DNA of 55,503 nucleotides from NCBI RefSeq assembly GCF_014904695.1, contig NZ_JACXXN010000036.1:1-55503 (forward strand), given 5' to 3'. Shown one piece after another: positions 43,521-51,289 of the stretch (position 1 is the first letter of the stretch; each line of letters starts with the position of its first letter). The stretch comes from Nostoc sp. MG11 (GTDB lineage: Bacteria; Cyanobacteriota; Cyanobacteriia; Cyanobacteriales; Nostocaceae). The translations under genes were made by a program, and so were the position numbers. The notes beneath the pieces were generated by a model. It saw only the letters and a program-made list of their open reading frames with translations. It ran no database searches and was not told where the DNA came from.

Positions 43521-44402
43521 ATGAACTTAACACCAGACAGTAAAGTGCTGATTCAAGGCTTTTGTGAATTCATCTCAGGAACTCATATTGCTCAAATGAA
43601 AGCTTATGGCACAAATTTGGTAGCTGGTGTCAATCCCGGATGTGGTGGACAGCAACTTAACGATCTGCCAGTATTTGACTTGGTGGAGGAAGTGATAGCA
43701 GAATTTGGAGCAATTGACACAACGATTATTTGTGTACACCCTTTCCAAGTATTAGATGCGGCATTGGAAGCGATCGCATCTAATATCGGTCAGATAATTA
43801 TTATCACTGCTGGCGTGCCGCCTTTGGATATGGTGCAATTACTTCGCAAAGCCGAGGCGTGTGAAACTCTTGTGATAGGGCCAAATAGTCCTGGGATCAT
43901 TGTGCCAGGGAAAATTCTTTTAGGCACTCACCCTAGTGAATTCTACACTCCTGGGCCAGTAGGCATCGTCAGCCGTAGCAGCACCCTCACCTACGAAGTT
44001 GCCTACGAATTGACCAAAGCTAATTTAGGACAGTCAATTAGTGTCAGTATTGGTAGTGATGCGATCGTCGGTTCCTCGTTTCTGCAATGGCTGCAAATTC
44101 TCGATGAAGATGAAACTACGCAGGCGATCGTTTTAGTCGGTCAACCCGGTGGAGGTAGTGAAGAAGCTGCGGCGCGGTATATTGCTGAAGCAATTGATAA
44201 ACCAGTAATTGCTTATATTGCTGGCAGACAAGCACCACCAGGAAAAAGTTGGCGTCAGACTGGGACTTTGGCAACGGTTATCGGACGTGATTCTAACTTT
44301 GGCACAGCTCAAAGTAAATTAGCTGCTTTAAAAGAAGTACATGTTCCGGTAGCTGAACGTCCTTCTCAAATTCCAGAATTGGTCAGAAAAAGGATTAATT
44401 GA
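43521..44402 (+). CDS. Succinyl-CoA synthetase alpha-like protein lacking the catalytic histidine
   Basis: This 293-residue protein aligns with E. coli SucD along its whole length (SKVLIQGF, PVGIVSRSSTLTYEVAYELT, AYIAGRQAPPGKSW). At position 246, where SucD has the phospho-accepting His of GHAGA, the sequence reads RQTGT with Gln246. At 208, Glu of GEIGG is Gln (GQPGG). The CoA-binding loop GFTGSQGTFH reads GFCEFISGTH. The codons CAG at 44256 and CAA at 44142 are clear, so this is not a frame problem. Phosphoryl transfer through His is therefore not possible as in canonical enzymes. It might bind CoA or form a regulatory or alternative ligase with the beta-like protein. Confidence 0.88.
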   Translation: MNLTPDSKVLIQGFCEFISGTHIAQMKAYGTNLVAGVNPGCGGQQLNDLPVFDLVEEVIAEFGAIDTTIICVHPFQVLDAALEAIASNIGQIIIITAGVPPLDMVQLLRKAEACETLVIGPNSPGIIVPGKILLGTHPSEFYTPGPVGIVSRSSTLTYEVAYELTKANLGQSISVSIGSDAIVGSSFLQWLQILDEDETTQAIVLVGQPGGGSEEAAARYIAEAIDKPVIAYIAGRQAPPGKSWRQTGTLATVIGRDSNFGTAQSKLAALKEVHVPVAERPSQIPELVRKRIN

Positions 44403-44535
44403 AATTTCTCGGTTAAAGGGGAAAGGGAAAAGGGAAGGGTTTAAATTTACCCCTTAATCTTTTCCTAGACCATAGCAGAGTTGAAGAGTACTTATCCGAG
44501 AAGGATTACGATGTGCTGTTAGAGCGATCGCACTT

Positions 44536-45231
44536 TTAAAGACTAGTCATTACTTGAGCTAATTCATTCGATAAATCAATGACAGGTTCTTGCTGCTTTT
44601 TAAATAAAACACCAGCCAAAAAGTAATAATCACCAGAATAAAAGGCCATTTTGTTTTTCCGTAAACCTTCTATATGTTTTTTGACTTTTGGCTCAGAGCT
44701 ATAGTATCCAAATTCTAAAGGTAAAATCAGAAAATTACTCACACAATAACCATTTTCTTTTGCTTGTTTGAGTGTACCTTTTGGATTAGAAAAGCTAGAC
44801 ACCAAAACTAAAACATTTTCGTAACCTAATGATAAAAGATTGTTGGTAACTGTTGCTCCATCTATGCCTCCAAATAATAGCGGCATACAAATATCTTGAT
44901 CTGGTGCAGGAAGATACGGCGGATTGGCTACAAGATACTTAGCTTTGGGTTTAGAAGATTTAAACAAACAGGAATTATAGATTACGTATTTATTACCAAG
45001 ATTATATTCATCAATTGTTGAATTTGCGACTTTCCATGCAGAAGTATTTAATTCAAATCCGCGGATTACGCCCTCAAACTTGTTTCTCAATAATGTATTA
45101 ATCACGGGACTGCCATCTCCCGAACCAAACTCAACAATAGATTCAGATTGTTTACAATTTCTCAAAACAAGGTTTTCTAAGCAGTTGGAATAAAAAATAG
45201 ATTCATCAGGGCAAAAAAAGATATCTTTCAT
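44536..45231 (-). CDS. SAM-dependent methyltransferase, NPPY type
   Basis: The start is placed at ATG 45231 (MKDIFFCPDESIF); a TTG upstream at 45264 is less likely. The 231-residue protein has motif I IVEFGSGDGSPV and motif IV YLVANPPYLPAP. NPPY is typical of enzymes that methylate planar nitrogen atoms (glutamine in release factors, adenine or guanine in RNA or DNA). The small size and lack of a target-recognition domain favour a PrmC/RsmC-like protein or small-molecule enzyme over a DNA methyltransferase. The substrate is unknown. Confidence 0.75.
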   Translation of the reverse strand: MKDIFFCPDESIFYSNCLENLVLRNCKQSESIVEFGSGDGSPVINTLLRNKFEGVIRGFELNTSAWKVANSTIDEYNLGNKYVIYNSCLFKSSKPKAKYLVANPPYLPAPDQDICMPLLFGGIDGATVTNNLLSLGYENVLVLVSSFSNPKGTLKQAKENGYCVSNFLILPLEFGYYSSEPKVKKHIEGLRKNKMAFYSGDYYFLAGVLFKKQQEPVIDLSNELAQVMTSL

Positions 45232-45459
45232 TTGACTGTACTTCAACGGTAATGTTATGATCAATGTAATAAGAGGTTATTTAATACCTCTATCAAAGCA
45301 ATAAAAAACCGTTCCTTTAGTAAGCAAGTCACTACTAAAGAAATTAGATTGGTGGTGAATTAGCAATAGAATTATTAGAAATGCAAAATTAAAAATGCCA
45401 GAAGAAACCTGCCATTTTTGCTTACTAATTTTTTGCATTTCTCCCATGAAAATAGGGAT

Positions 45460-46557
45460 TTATTCAGATTCACGTATTGAACGCACTACAGCTTTAGCTG
45501 CGCGATCGCCCATTAGTTTCTCTTGGTCATACCCAAGTACCAATTCCCATGCTTGGTTAGGATACCTTTCTACTAAAGGCAAAGCCACATCATCTAACAT
45601 CCAACGTCCGTGGCGTTCATCTTCTCTGATGTGTAGTTCCCAGTAACCCATTGCTGCCTCTGAGAGTCCCAATCGTTGCGCCGCCGCTAAATAATTTCTG
45701 TAAGCCGCTGGCCCAGCTACCTCAAAATATGTCAGTCCCCCGCTGTAACGCAGAAAATGGCGCTTACGCTCTGTCACCAGAAAGTTATGATTACCACAAG
45801 CTATAACTTCCCAAGGTACTAAATCAAAGTATCCCTCTGGTTCGGTATTCATGCCAAACTCAGCAAGCATTTGAGCAAAAAATGTAGAGTGCTTGCGAGA
45901 TAAACGACCGTTGCCGTATTCTTCCAGTAGTACGCGTACAAGCGTACATTGCACCTCATTGGCAGTACCACCCAAAATCCGGGAAAGACGGCTACCTTCG
46001 ACTAAACCATCAAAAGAAGCGATCGCTAACAAATGACGATAGCCAGCTTCCGTCATTTCCTCGCGGATATAGCGACTATCATCTGACAAAGGCGGATCTA
46101 AATCGAAAGATGCACGTTCAATTAGCCCTTGTTTTACATCCAATTGTTGTAGTGCAGCCACATCGATTTGTGCAAGTTCCCACTCTTGCCAAGCTGCCTC
46201 AATTTGGTCACGACATGAGTGCAAGTAAAGCGATCGCTCATTGGTGTAGTGCTGCAAATCATCGTACCAAAACAGCTTTAGCCGATTAATGCGATAAAGT
46301 ATTCGCTGAAGAAAACGGTGAGCTGGTTCGTCACCGCAGCCATTTTGATAGGCAGCACAAATTGCCATTGAGAGTACACGTTCAAACTCATTGACTTTCG
46401 CAACTTCTACATCCAGTTTATTGTCCAAATCCTCCGTAGCCAGCAGTTCTATAAACTGCTGCTCAGCACTGTTGTACTTAGTTGCCGTTCTTTCCTGTGT
46501 TTGCGTACTCTTTCCCGCAGCCTCAGCATTGGGGAACATAACTAAATTACTTTGCAT
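45460..46557 (-). CDS. Haem-oxygenase-like diiron (iron-containing redox) protein
   Basis: This protein of about 365 residues (ATG 46557; a GTG at 46599 is an alternative) is helical and carries EEYGNGRLSRKH and, near the C-terminus, YWELHIREDERH. The latter gives H-x3-D-x2-H, the spacing of the metal ligands in CADD-type proteins of the haem-oxygenase-like diiron oxidase/oxygenase (HDO) superfamily. These enzymes use O2 to oxidise amines, amino acids or fatty acids, or, in CADD, to make p-aminobenzoate from the protein itself. The substrate here is unknown. It lies next to ftsI in the same orientation, 149 bp after the ftsI gene ends. Confidence 0.75.
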   Translation of the reverse strand: MQSNLVMFPNAEAAGKSTQTQERTATKYNSAEQQFIELLATEDLDNKLDVEVAKVNEFERVLSMAICAAYQNGCGDEPAHRFLQRILYRINRLKLFWYDDLQHYTNERSLYLHSCRDQIEAAWQEWELAQIDVAALQQLDVKQGLIERASFDLDPPLSDDSRYIREEMTEAGYRHLLAIASFDGLVEGSRLSRILGGTANEVQCTLVRVLLEEYGNGRLSRKHSTFFAQMLAEFGMNTEPEGYFDLVPWEVIACGNHNFLVTERKRHFLRYSGGLTYFEVAGPAAYRNYLAAAQRLGLSEAAMGYWELHIREDERHGRWMLDDVALPLVERYPNQAWELVLGYDQEKLMGDRAAKAVVRSIRESE

Positions 46558-46748
46558 GGAATCTTTGGTAGCTTTGCAAAGGTGTGAAATTAGTTCCACC
46601 CCTAATATTTATATATCCATACTCGTAGCTTTCTCTACCTCTTTCCCTGGTTATAAAGCAAAGATTAAATTTAGCAAGGGTCAGAAGTCAAGGGTCAAAA
46701 GTCAAGAGACAGTGGTTCTTTATTTCCCCAGTCTCCAGCCCCCAGCCC

Positions 46749-48551
46749 CTACTCCCCACTCCTTGCCTGACTCGGCGGAATCTGTTCAATAGGAATCAGT
46801 GCTTCCATCACCGACTTAACAATTGGTGCGGCGACAGTAGAACCGTAAGCATTTTCTCCTTTTGGCTCATCCACTAATGCCAACACTACATAGCGAGGAG
46901 ATTCTACGGGTAAAATGGCTACAAAGCTAGTTATCCTAGCACCACTGATGTAGCCTCCAGAGGGACTAGCTTTTTGGGCTGTCCCAGTTTTACCAGCAAT
47001 GCGATATCCCGGAATTTGTGAAGGCTTGCCTGAACCTTCAGTAACCACACTTTCCATCATTTCTACTACCGTGTTAGCTGTGGTGGCTGAGAAAATTTGG
47101 CGTGGTGTGGCGCGATTGGGCGAATAATGCATCTGCCCCTTGCTATCAATCAGTCCTCGCACGACGTGAGGTGTGACTAATTTGCCGCCATTGGCTAAAG
47201 CTCCGTGTAATTGCACTAGTTGCAACGGTGTTAAAGACAAGCCTTGACCGAAGGAAGTAGTAGCTGGTTCAATGGGCGAGGCGATAAATTGCTCTTGACT
47301 TTTAAGCCGACCGCTGACTTCAAAAGGTAAATCTGTATCAACTTTTTGTCCTAACCCCAAGCGTTCCAGCCAGTTGTAATAGGCTGAAGGCTGCAATCGT
47401 TGGATAATTTGCACCATGCCAATATTGCTGGAATGTTGCAGAATTTGGGCAATGTTGATTCGCCCATAACTATTATTCAGAGCATTTTTGATCGTGCGGT
47501 CAGCCACTTTAATGAAACCGGGGTCATTAAAAGTATCATCTGGTTTGATGACACCATTTTCTAGTGCGATCGCCACATTCAAAGGCTTGAAAGTCGATCC
47601 CGGTTCATAAAGATCCGCCACCGTCCAGTTTTTGAACAGTGAGATATCAGAGGTGGAGTATTTATTAGGGTTATATGTGGGCTGAGAAACCAGGGCTAGT
47701 AGAGAACCATCGGACGCATCCATGACAATTACTGCCCCACGTTTTGCACCAAACTTCTCCATCTGTTGTTTTAGAGCAGTGCGAGTAGCCCGTTGCAGAC
47801 GGCTATCGATAGTGAGTTGCAGTCGCAAGTCATCAAAATGCAAAAAGCCTTCAGGAGCATGATTCGGCATGATTGCCCCATTACCCGATCGACTTAGCCG
47901 CACTGTTTGTACAGAACGTTCTAACAACTTCTCTTGAGAATACTCCACACCTGCCTGACCGCGACGATCTATATTTACATAGCCCACCACGTCAGCAATC
48001 AAATCATCTGGTGGGTAAAAGCGGGAGTATTTTTGAATCAACTCCAAGCCATTTAAGTTCAAAGAGGTGATGCGGTCAATAATTTCTTCAGGTAGCGGCG
48101 GAGCAAGTGTGATCCCGCTTTTTTTGCTTTGAAAGGTTTTCACCAATTTAGCAGCATCTTTATTGATGATTGGGGCAAGTCGCTCTGCCATCTCTTCATT
48201 GGACTTATTAAACAGCTTGGGATGAGCGTACAAAGTATACATCGGACGGTCAATCGCCAAGATATTGTTACTGCGATCGACCACTGGCCGACGTGGCATG
48301 AAAGGTCGCAAATTAACCATTTGCTGGTTTCGCGCCCTCTGGGTTAACTTTGGCCCACGTACAATTTGCAAGTAATACAAATTGATTGCCAATCCCAAGC
48401 CTGCTGCTATTAATATGCCCCATGCAATGAACAGCCGGTACTTATTATTGGGTGTTTTGTCTTGGGTATTAGAAGCAGGTTTACCCATCAACCCTCGTCT
48501 AGAACGCTTCTGCCGCCTCGTAAGTGTTGGATTCCGAAAATTCTTTTGCAT
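46749..48551 (-). CDS. ftsI: Peptidoglycan transpeptidase FtsI (PBP3-like, class B PBP)
   Basis: This septal transpeptidase crosslinks peptidoglycan during division. It has a short basic cytoplasmic tail, a transmembrane helix (LFIAWGILIAAGLGLAINLYY), a PBP dimer domain, and a transpeptidase domain with the active-site motif STFK (near residue 325), SSN (in QHSSNIGM) and KTGT (in IAGKTGTAQ). It starts at ATG 48551; a TTG 18 bases upstream is possible. It is preceded by an FtsL-like gene 89 bp upstream in the same direction. Confidence 0.93.
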   Translation of the reverse strand: MQKNFRNPTLTRRQKRSRRGLMGKPASNTQDKTPNNKYRLFIAWGILIAAGLGLAINLYYLQIVRGPKLTQRARNQQMVNLRPFMPRRPVVDRSNNILAIDRPMYTLYAHPKLFNKSNEEMAERLAPIINKDAAKLVKTFQSKKSGITLAPPLPEEIIDRITSLNLNGLELIQKYSRFYPPDDLIADVVGYVNIDRRGQAGVEYSQEKLLERSVQTVRLSRSGNGAIMPNHAPEGFLHFDDLRLQLTIDSRLQRATRTALKQQMEKFGAKRGAVIVMDASDGSLLALVSQPTYNPNKYSTSDISLFKNWTVADLYEPGSTFKPLNVAIALENGVIKPDDTFNDPGFIKVADRTIKNALNNSYGRINIAQILQHSSNIGMVQIIQRLQPSAYYNWLERLGLGQKVDTDLPFEVSGRLKSQEQFIASPIEPATTSFGQGLSLTPLQLVQLHGALANGGKLVTPHVVRGLIDSKGQMHYSPNRATPRQIFSATTANTVVEMMESVVTEGSGKPSQIPGYRIAGKTGTAQKASPSGGYISGARITSFVAILPVESPRYVVLALVDEPKGENAYGSTVAAPIVKSVMEALIPIEQIPPSQARSGE

Positions 48552-48569
48552 TGTCCTACTCAGTAGCAA

Positions 48570-48640
48570 ACTGCTTTATGGAGTCAAAAGTCAAAAGTTC
48601 AGAGTAATTAACTTTGACCCTTGACCCTTGACCTTTGACC
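48570..48640. repeat. Inverted short tandem repeats between ftsL-like and ftsI genes
   Basis: GTCAAAAGTCAAAAG on one side and CTTTGACCCTTGACC-type copies on the other are separated by a short AT segment and can pair. These GTCAAAGG/GTCAAGGG units also occur near 6009, 23521, 46680 and 50989. A hairpin here could influence ftsI translation or transcript stability. Confidence 0.55.
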
Positions 48641-49333
48641 TTAGTATCCCAACGGCGAAAGGGTTTGCTGTTGCGTTTCGGAATTTAGCGTTTTGGGAGA
48701 CGATGCTGGATTAGGACTTTGAGGTACTGGAGACAAGAAAATTGTCCCTTCAGGAGTTGGTGAGACTAGTCCTGCTGTTGGTCGTTCTGCTTCCTCAGCC
48801 ATTTTGTTTGTCAGCGTTGCATTGGTTGTTGTCAGCAGCCGCTCATGACGTTGTAGGTTTTGCACTCTGCGGTATGCCTGACTCCAAAGCTCTTGAGAAT
48901 ATACCGTCCAGCCATAAACCACAAGTGTCGCAGCGACAAATAAAAACGCCACAACTGACGAATAACGATGTAAAGTGTACAAGCGCAGCAACCATAAAGG
49001 TGCTGATTTAGAACCAGGCATTACAGGAACGCCAATAAAATCTTCTTTCAGACTTTTGGGCGTTGCACTTGATCCGTTGAGGTTTGAAGCTTGTTGTCTG
49101 CCCAACTCTTTCATCGTTGTGGGTATAACCGCCTCATTTGTAGAAGAAACGGATAAATTTTTCGAGGAACGCCGTTGTTTAGAGACGACTGGTGCAGCTT
49201 GAGCAGCGATTGTAGAAGCGCTCCGCGCCGCTGCTCCCTGACGCGCAAAGCGTCGTTTCCTTAAAGGAAGGGTAAAATGTCGTTGGAACCAAGTACCCTT
49301 TGCAGAAACATCTGATTTACGAGCAACAACCAT
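48641..49333 (-). CDS. FtsL-like cell division membrane protein (probable)
   Basis: This 230-residue protein has a basic, Ala/Ser-rich N-terminal cytoplasmic region, one transmembrane segment (about 127-148, VVAFLFVAATLVVYGWTVY), and a following coiled-coil helix (LWSQAYRRVQNLQRHERLLT). A Pro/Ser-rich tail ends it. This topology and the position immediately upstream of ftsI match FtsL in the bacterial division cluster. Sequence conservation of FtsL is low, so this remains an inference. A stretch in the N-terminal region (RRFARQGAAARSAST) seems repeat-derived. Confidence 0.6.
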   Translation of the reverse strand: MVVARKSDVSAKGTWFQRHFTLPLRKRRFARQGAAARSASTIAAQAAPVVSKQRRSSKNLSVSSTNEAVIPTTMKELGRQQASNLNGSSATPKSLKEDFIGVPVMPGSKSAPLWLLRLYTLHRYSSVVAFLFVAATLVVYGWTVYSQELWSQAYRRVQNLQRHERLLTTTNATLTNKMAEEAERPTAGLVSPTPEGTIFLSPVPQSPNPASSPKTLNSETQQQTLSPLGY

Positions 49334-49815
49334 AACTTTTTTCAGATTGAAAATACTGTATTTTTGATTAATTGTTTGTTCTTGCTAAGGTTAGAATTGC
49401 TTTTTGTGCAATAAGCACACATAACACCCTACACCCTTTTATGTGTTCTGATAGATAGCCGCACCAATGTTTGCATCCTCTGGATATTGCAATGCTTGCA
49501 ATCAGCGAGCAGCAATCTGACAGATGTATTGCATCTAAAGTATGGCAATGCGGGGTGAAAGGTGCAAGCCTCTGAGAAAAAATAAAAATTCTTGATGTGA
49601 TCGCTCGCCTTACGAGTAAATTTACTACTTTCTGTTCGCTAATTAAGTTATCTTGCTCGTGAGTTAAGAGAAGCTAATCAGATTACTGGATGAAATAACC
49701 TGAAAGGATTGCTTTTGAGTATGTAATCTGACAGCATTTAAAAAAAAGCAATAAATACGGTATCGTATTCAACAGGCGAAAAATTTTTCTAGCCACAATT
49801 GGTGAAAGAGGAGTT
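49334..49815. other. Non-coding region upstream of lipoprotein gene
   Basis: About 480 bp without a supported gene. It separates divergent ftsL-like and lipoprotein genes. AGAGGAG just before 49816 is a strong ribosome binding site. No tRNA or structured RNA is recognised. Confidence 0.5.
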
Positions 49816-50001
49816 ATGAAAACAAAAATCTTTGGTTTTGCTTTAATGTTAAGTCTGGCTGCAATTCTCGGAGCCTGTGAAGGCACTAATGAACCTGCTG
49901 GCACTACTACCACTCCAGGTGCTCCCGGTGAGCCAGCAGATACCGGATCTACCCCTGCCGTTACTACTACTCCCCTTGCTACGCCTACTAAAACACCCTA
50001 A
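49816..50001 (+). CDS. Small Thr/Pro-rich lipoprotein
   Basis: This 61-residue product starts with an AGAGGAG ribosome binding site and a signal peptide MKTKIFGFALMLSLAAILGAC; LGAC is a lipobox, so the Cys at 21 should be lipidated. The mature 41 residues are rich in Thr, Pro and Gly (TTTTPGAPGEPADTGSTP), typical of a flexible surface tether. Function unknown. Confidence 0.75.
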   Translation: MKTKIFGFALMLSLAAILGACEGTNEPAGTTTTPGAPGEPADTGSTPAVTTTPLATPTKTP

Positions 50002-50161
50002 ACTCTTGCTATCATCGCCCACGCTATGGGTTAGTGACGGCGCTGCTCACTAAACAACTTAAATGAATTAGGGTCAGGCGAAAATACCAGTATTTTTTTA
50101 TGTTGGTGACTGAGAGCTTGGAGCTTGCTGAAATGTTAGTTTAAGTAAGACAGCAAGTAGA

Positions 50162-50201
50162 GGACACTGGTGAGGATAGTTTCTGCCGTAACCAGGTGTC
50201 C
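50162..50201 (+). other. Hairpin, possible small RNA or leader structure
   Basis: GGACACTGGT (50162-50171) pairs with ACCAGGTGTCC (50191-50201), with one bulged G. There is no T-run right after it, so it is not a clear terminator. It might be part of a non-coding RNA. Confidence 0.35.
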
Positions 50202-50444
50202 GTCTGTAAATTCTCGCCTGACATAACCTTTTTCCAAGATCAAAAAAGTTGAGTCCGAGAAATATCAGCCACTATGTAGGCAAGGTACTTCGGTGGGTGT
50301 AAACTGCTCAGTTTCAAGAGTGCAAAAAATTTATCGCGATCGCTGGCAATTGCTCTTGATCATTGGCTGTAGTCCATTCCATATTGGGATAAGTGGCTTG
50401 GTAATGTTGATTGACTTGCCAGATTTTTATTAGGGAAATGTGTA

Positions 50445-50508
50445 GTAGGGGTATGGCATCCAAAATCTTGTCCACAAACGGACAATCTGGCTGAGGCCAT
50501 GCCCCTAC
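50445..50508. repeat. GTAGGGGTATGGC inverted repeat
   Basis: GTAGGGGTATGGC (50445-50457) and GCCATGCCCCTAC (50496-50508) are complementary apart from one T-G pair and flank 38 bases. This resembles GTAGGGGCATGGC-type MITEs that I associate with Nostoc genomes. Confidence 0.65.
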
Positions 50509-50644
50509 GGTATATCTTTGACAGTTTTTTTTGTTGCCCAAAATCGAGTAACAACCAAAAGTCTTCTTTTGTAGATGTTAGAAGATTGGTTAGATGGCTG
50601 AATCACCGAACTCTGAGTGTTAGAAGAGGGAGATGCAAAGAGTG

Positions 50645-50962
50645 ATGAGAAAGTCCATAAGATTTTTGGTGTTAACAGTAAGTATTTTTACCTTGATAGC
50701 GTTGAACAGCCATTGGGGAGCAGCGGTAATGGCATTACCGCCACCAGAGGATACGCCGGAAGAAATATTGCGGACACAGATTATTACAGAAGCGCGATCA
50801 CCCATTGATGGTAAATCCCTAACTGCTGCCGAATATGCAGAATTACAAGCGCAGCTGCAAAAGGCCCCACCACCAAAACTAACTTCTAATTTGCGACAAA
50901 CTCTTTTCCTGCTGCGTTTGCGTAAGGCACTGCGTCAAGTTTTCCCGTTTTTCAATTTTTGA
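50645..50962 (+). CDS. Small exported protein of unknown function
   Basis: This small protein of 105-109 residues has an N-terminal signal sequence (MRKSIRFLVLTVSIFTLIAL), probably cleaved after the AVMA segment. The mature part has PPPEDTPEEILRTQIITEARSP and a basic C-terminal helix. The start could be 50633 or 50645: GAGGGAG directly abuts 50633, which is too close, so 50645 is preferred. No family is recognised, but it has the look of a conserved cyanobacterial periplasmic protein. Confidence 0.7.
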   Translation: MRKSIRFLVLTVSIFTLIALNSHWGAAVMALPPPEDTPEEILRTQIITEARSPIDGKSLTAAEYAELQAQLQKAPPPKLTSNLRQTLFLLRLRKALRQVFPFFNF

Positions 50963-51120
50963 TGACTTAAGCAGGAGATAGGGATCAAGGGTCAAGGGTC
51001 AAAAGTTATTTTCTTTCCCAATCAGCCACTCCCCCGAAAGGAATCAAGACTCATTCTGAGGTAGGATAACGGTGGCGACAAAATTGCAAATAAATGTAAA
51101 GAATATATATAGATATTAAT

Positions 51121-51243
51121 AGGACTTACGCAAAAACTCTCTAAAACTCCTATTTCTACCCTGTGGGTTTGCCCTTGGTGTTCTTGTAGAGTAGCCATTC
51201 CGCGTCTATGCGGGTCATTTTTACATAATTTTGTGTAAGTTCT
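51121..51243. mobile_element. MITE-like element, 123 bp
   Basis: The 15-bp ends AGGACTTACGCAAAA (51121-51135) and TTTTGTGTAAGTTCT (51229-51243) are complementary at 13 of 15 positions. No coding capacity is present. The AGGACTTACGCA end resembles ends I associate with cyanobacterial IS-derived elements. It lies about 46 bp upstream of glgB and may carry or displace its promoter. Confidence 0.6.
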
Positions 51244-51289
51244 GATTAAAAAAGCACATTTAATCACGTTATTTCATGTAGGTAGCTTC

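Larger units (their letters stand above)
50002..50644. other. Non-coding region with hairpins and repeats
   Basis: This region holds two structured elements: a bulged hairpin at 50162-50201 and an inverted repeat at 50445-50508. A minus-strand frame of 75 codons overlaps the latter but looks like translated repeat. No tRNA is visible. Confidence 0.5.

Noticed and set aside
50314-50541. Minus-strand frames of 64-75 codons
   Set aside because: They overlap the 50445-50508 inverted repeat and have no ribosome binding site or recognisable domain; they look like translated repeat DNA.
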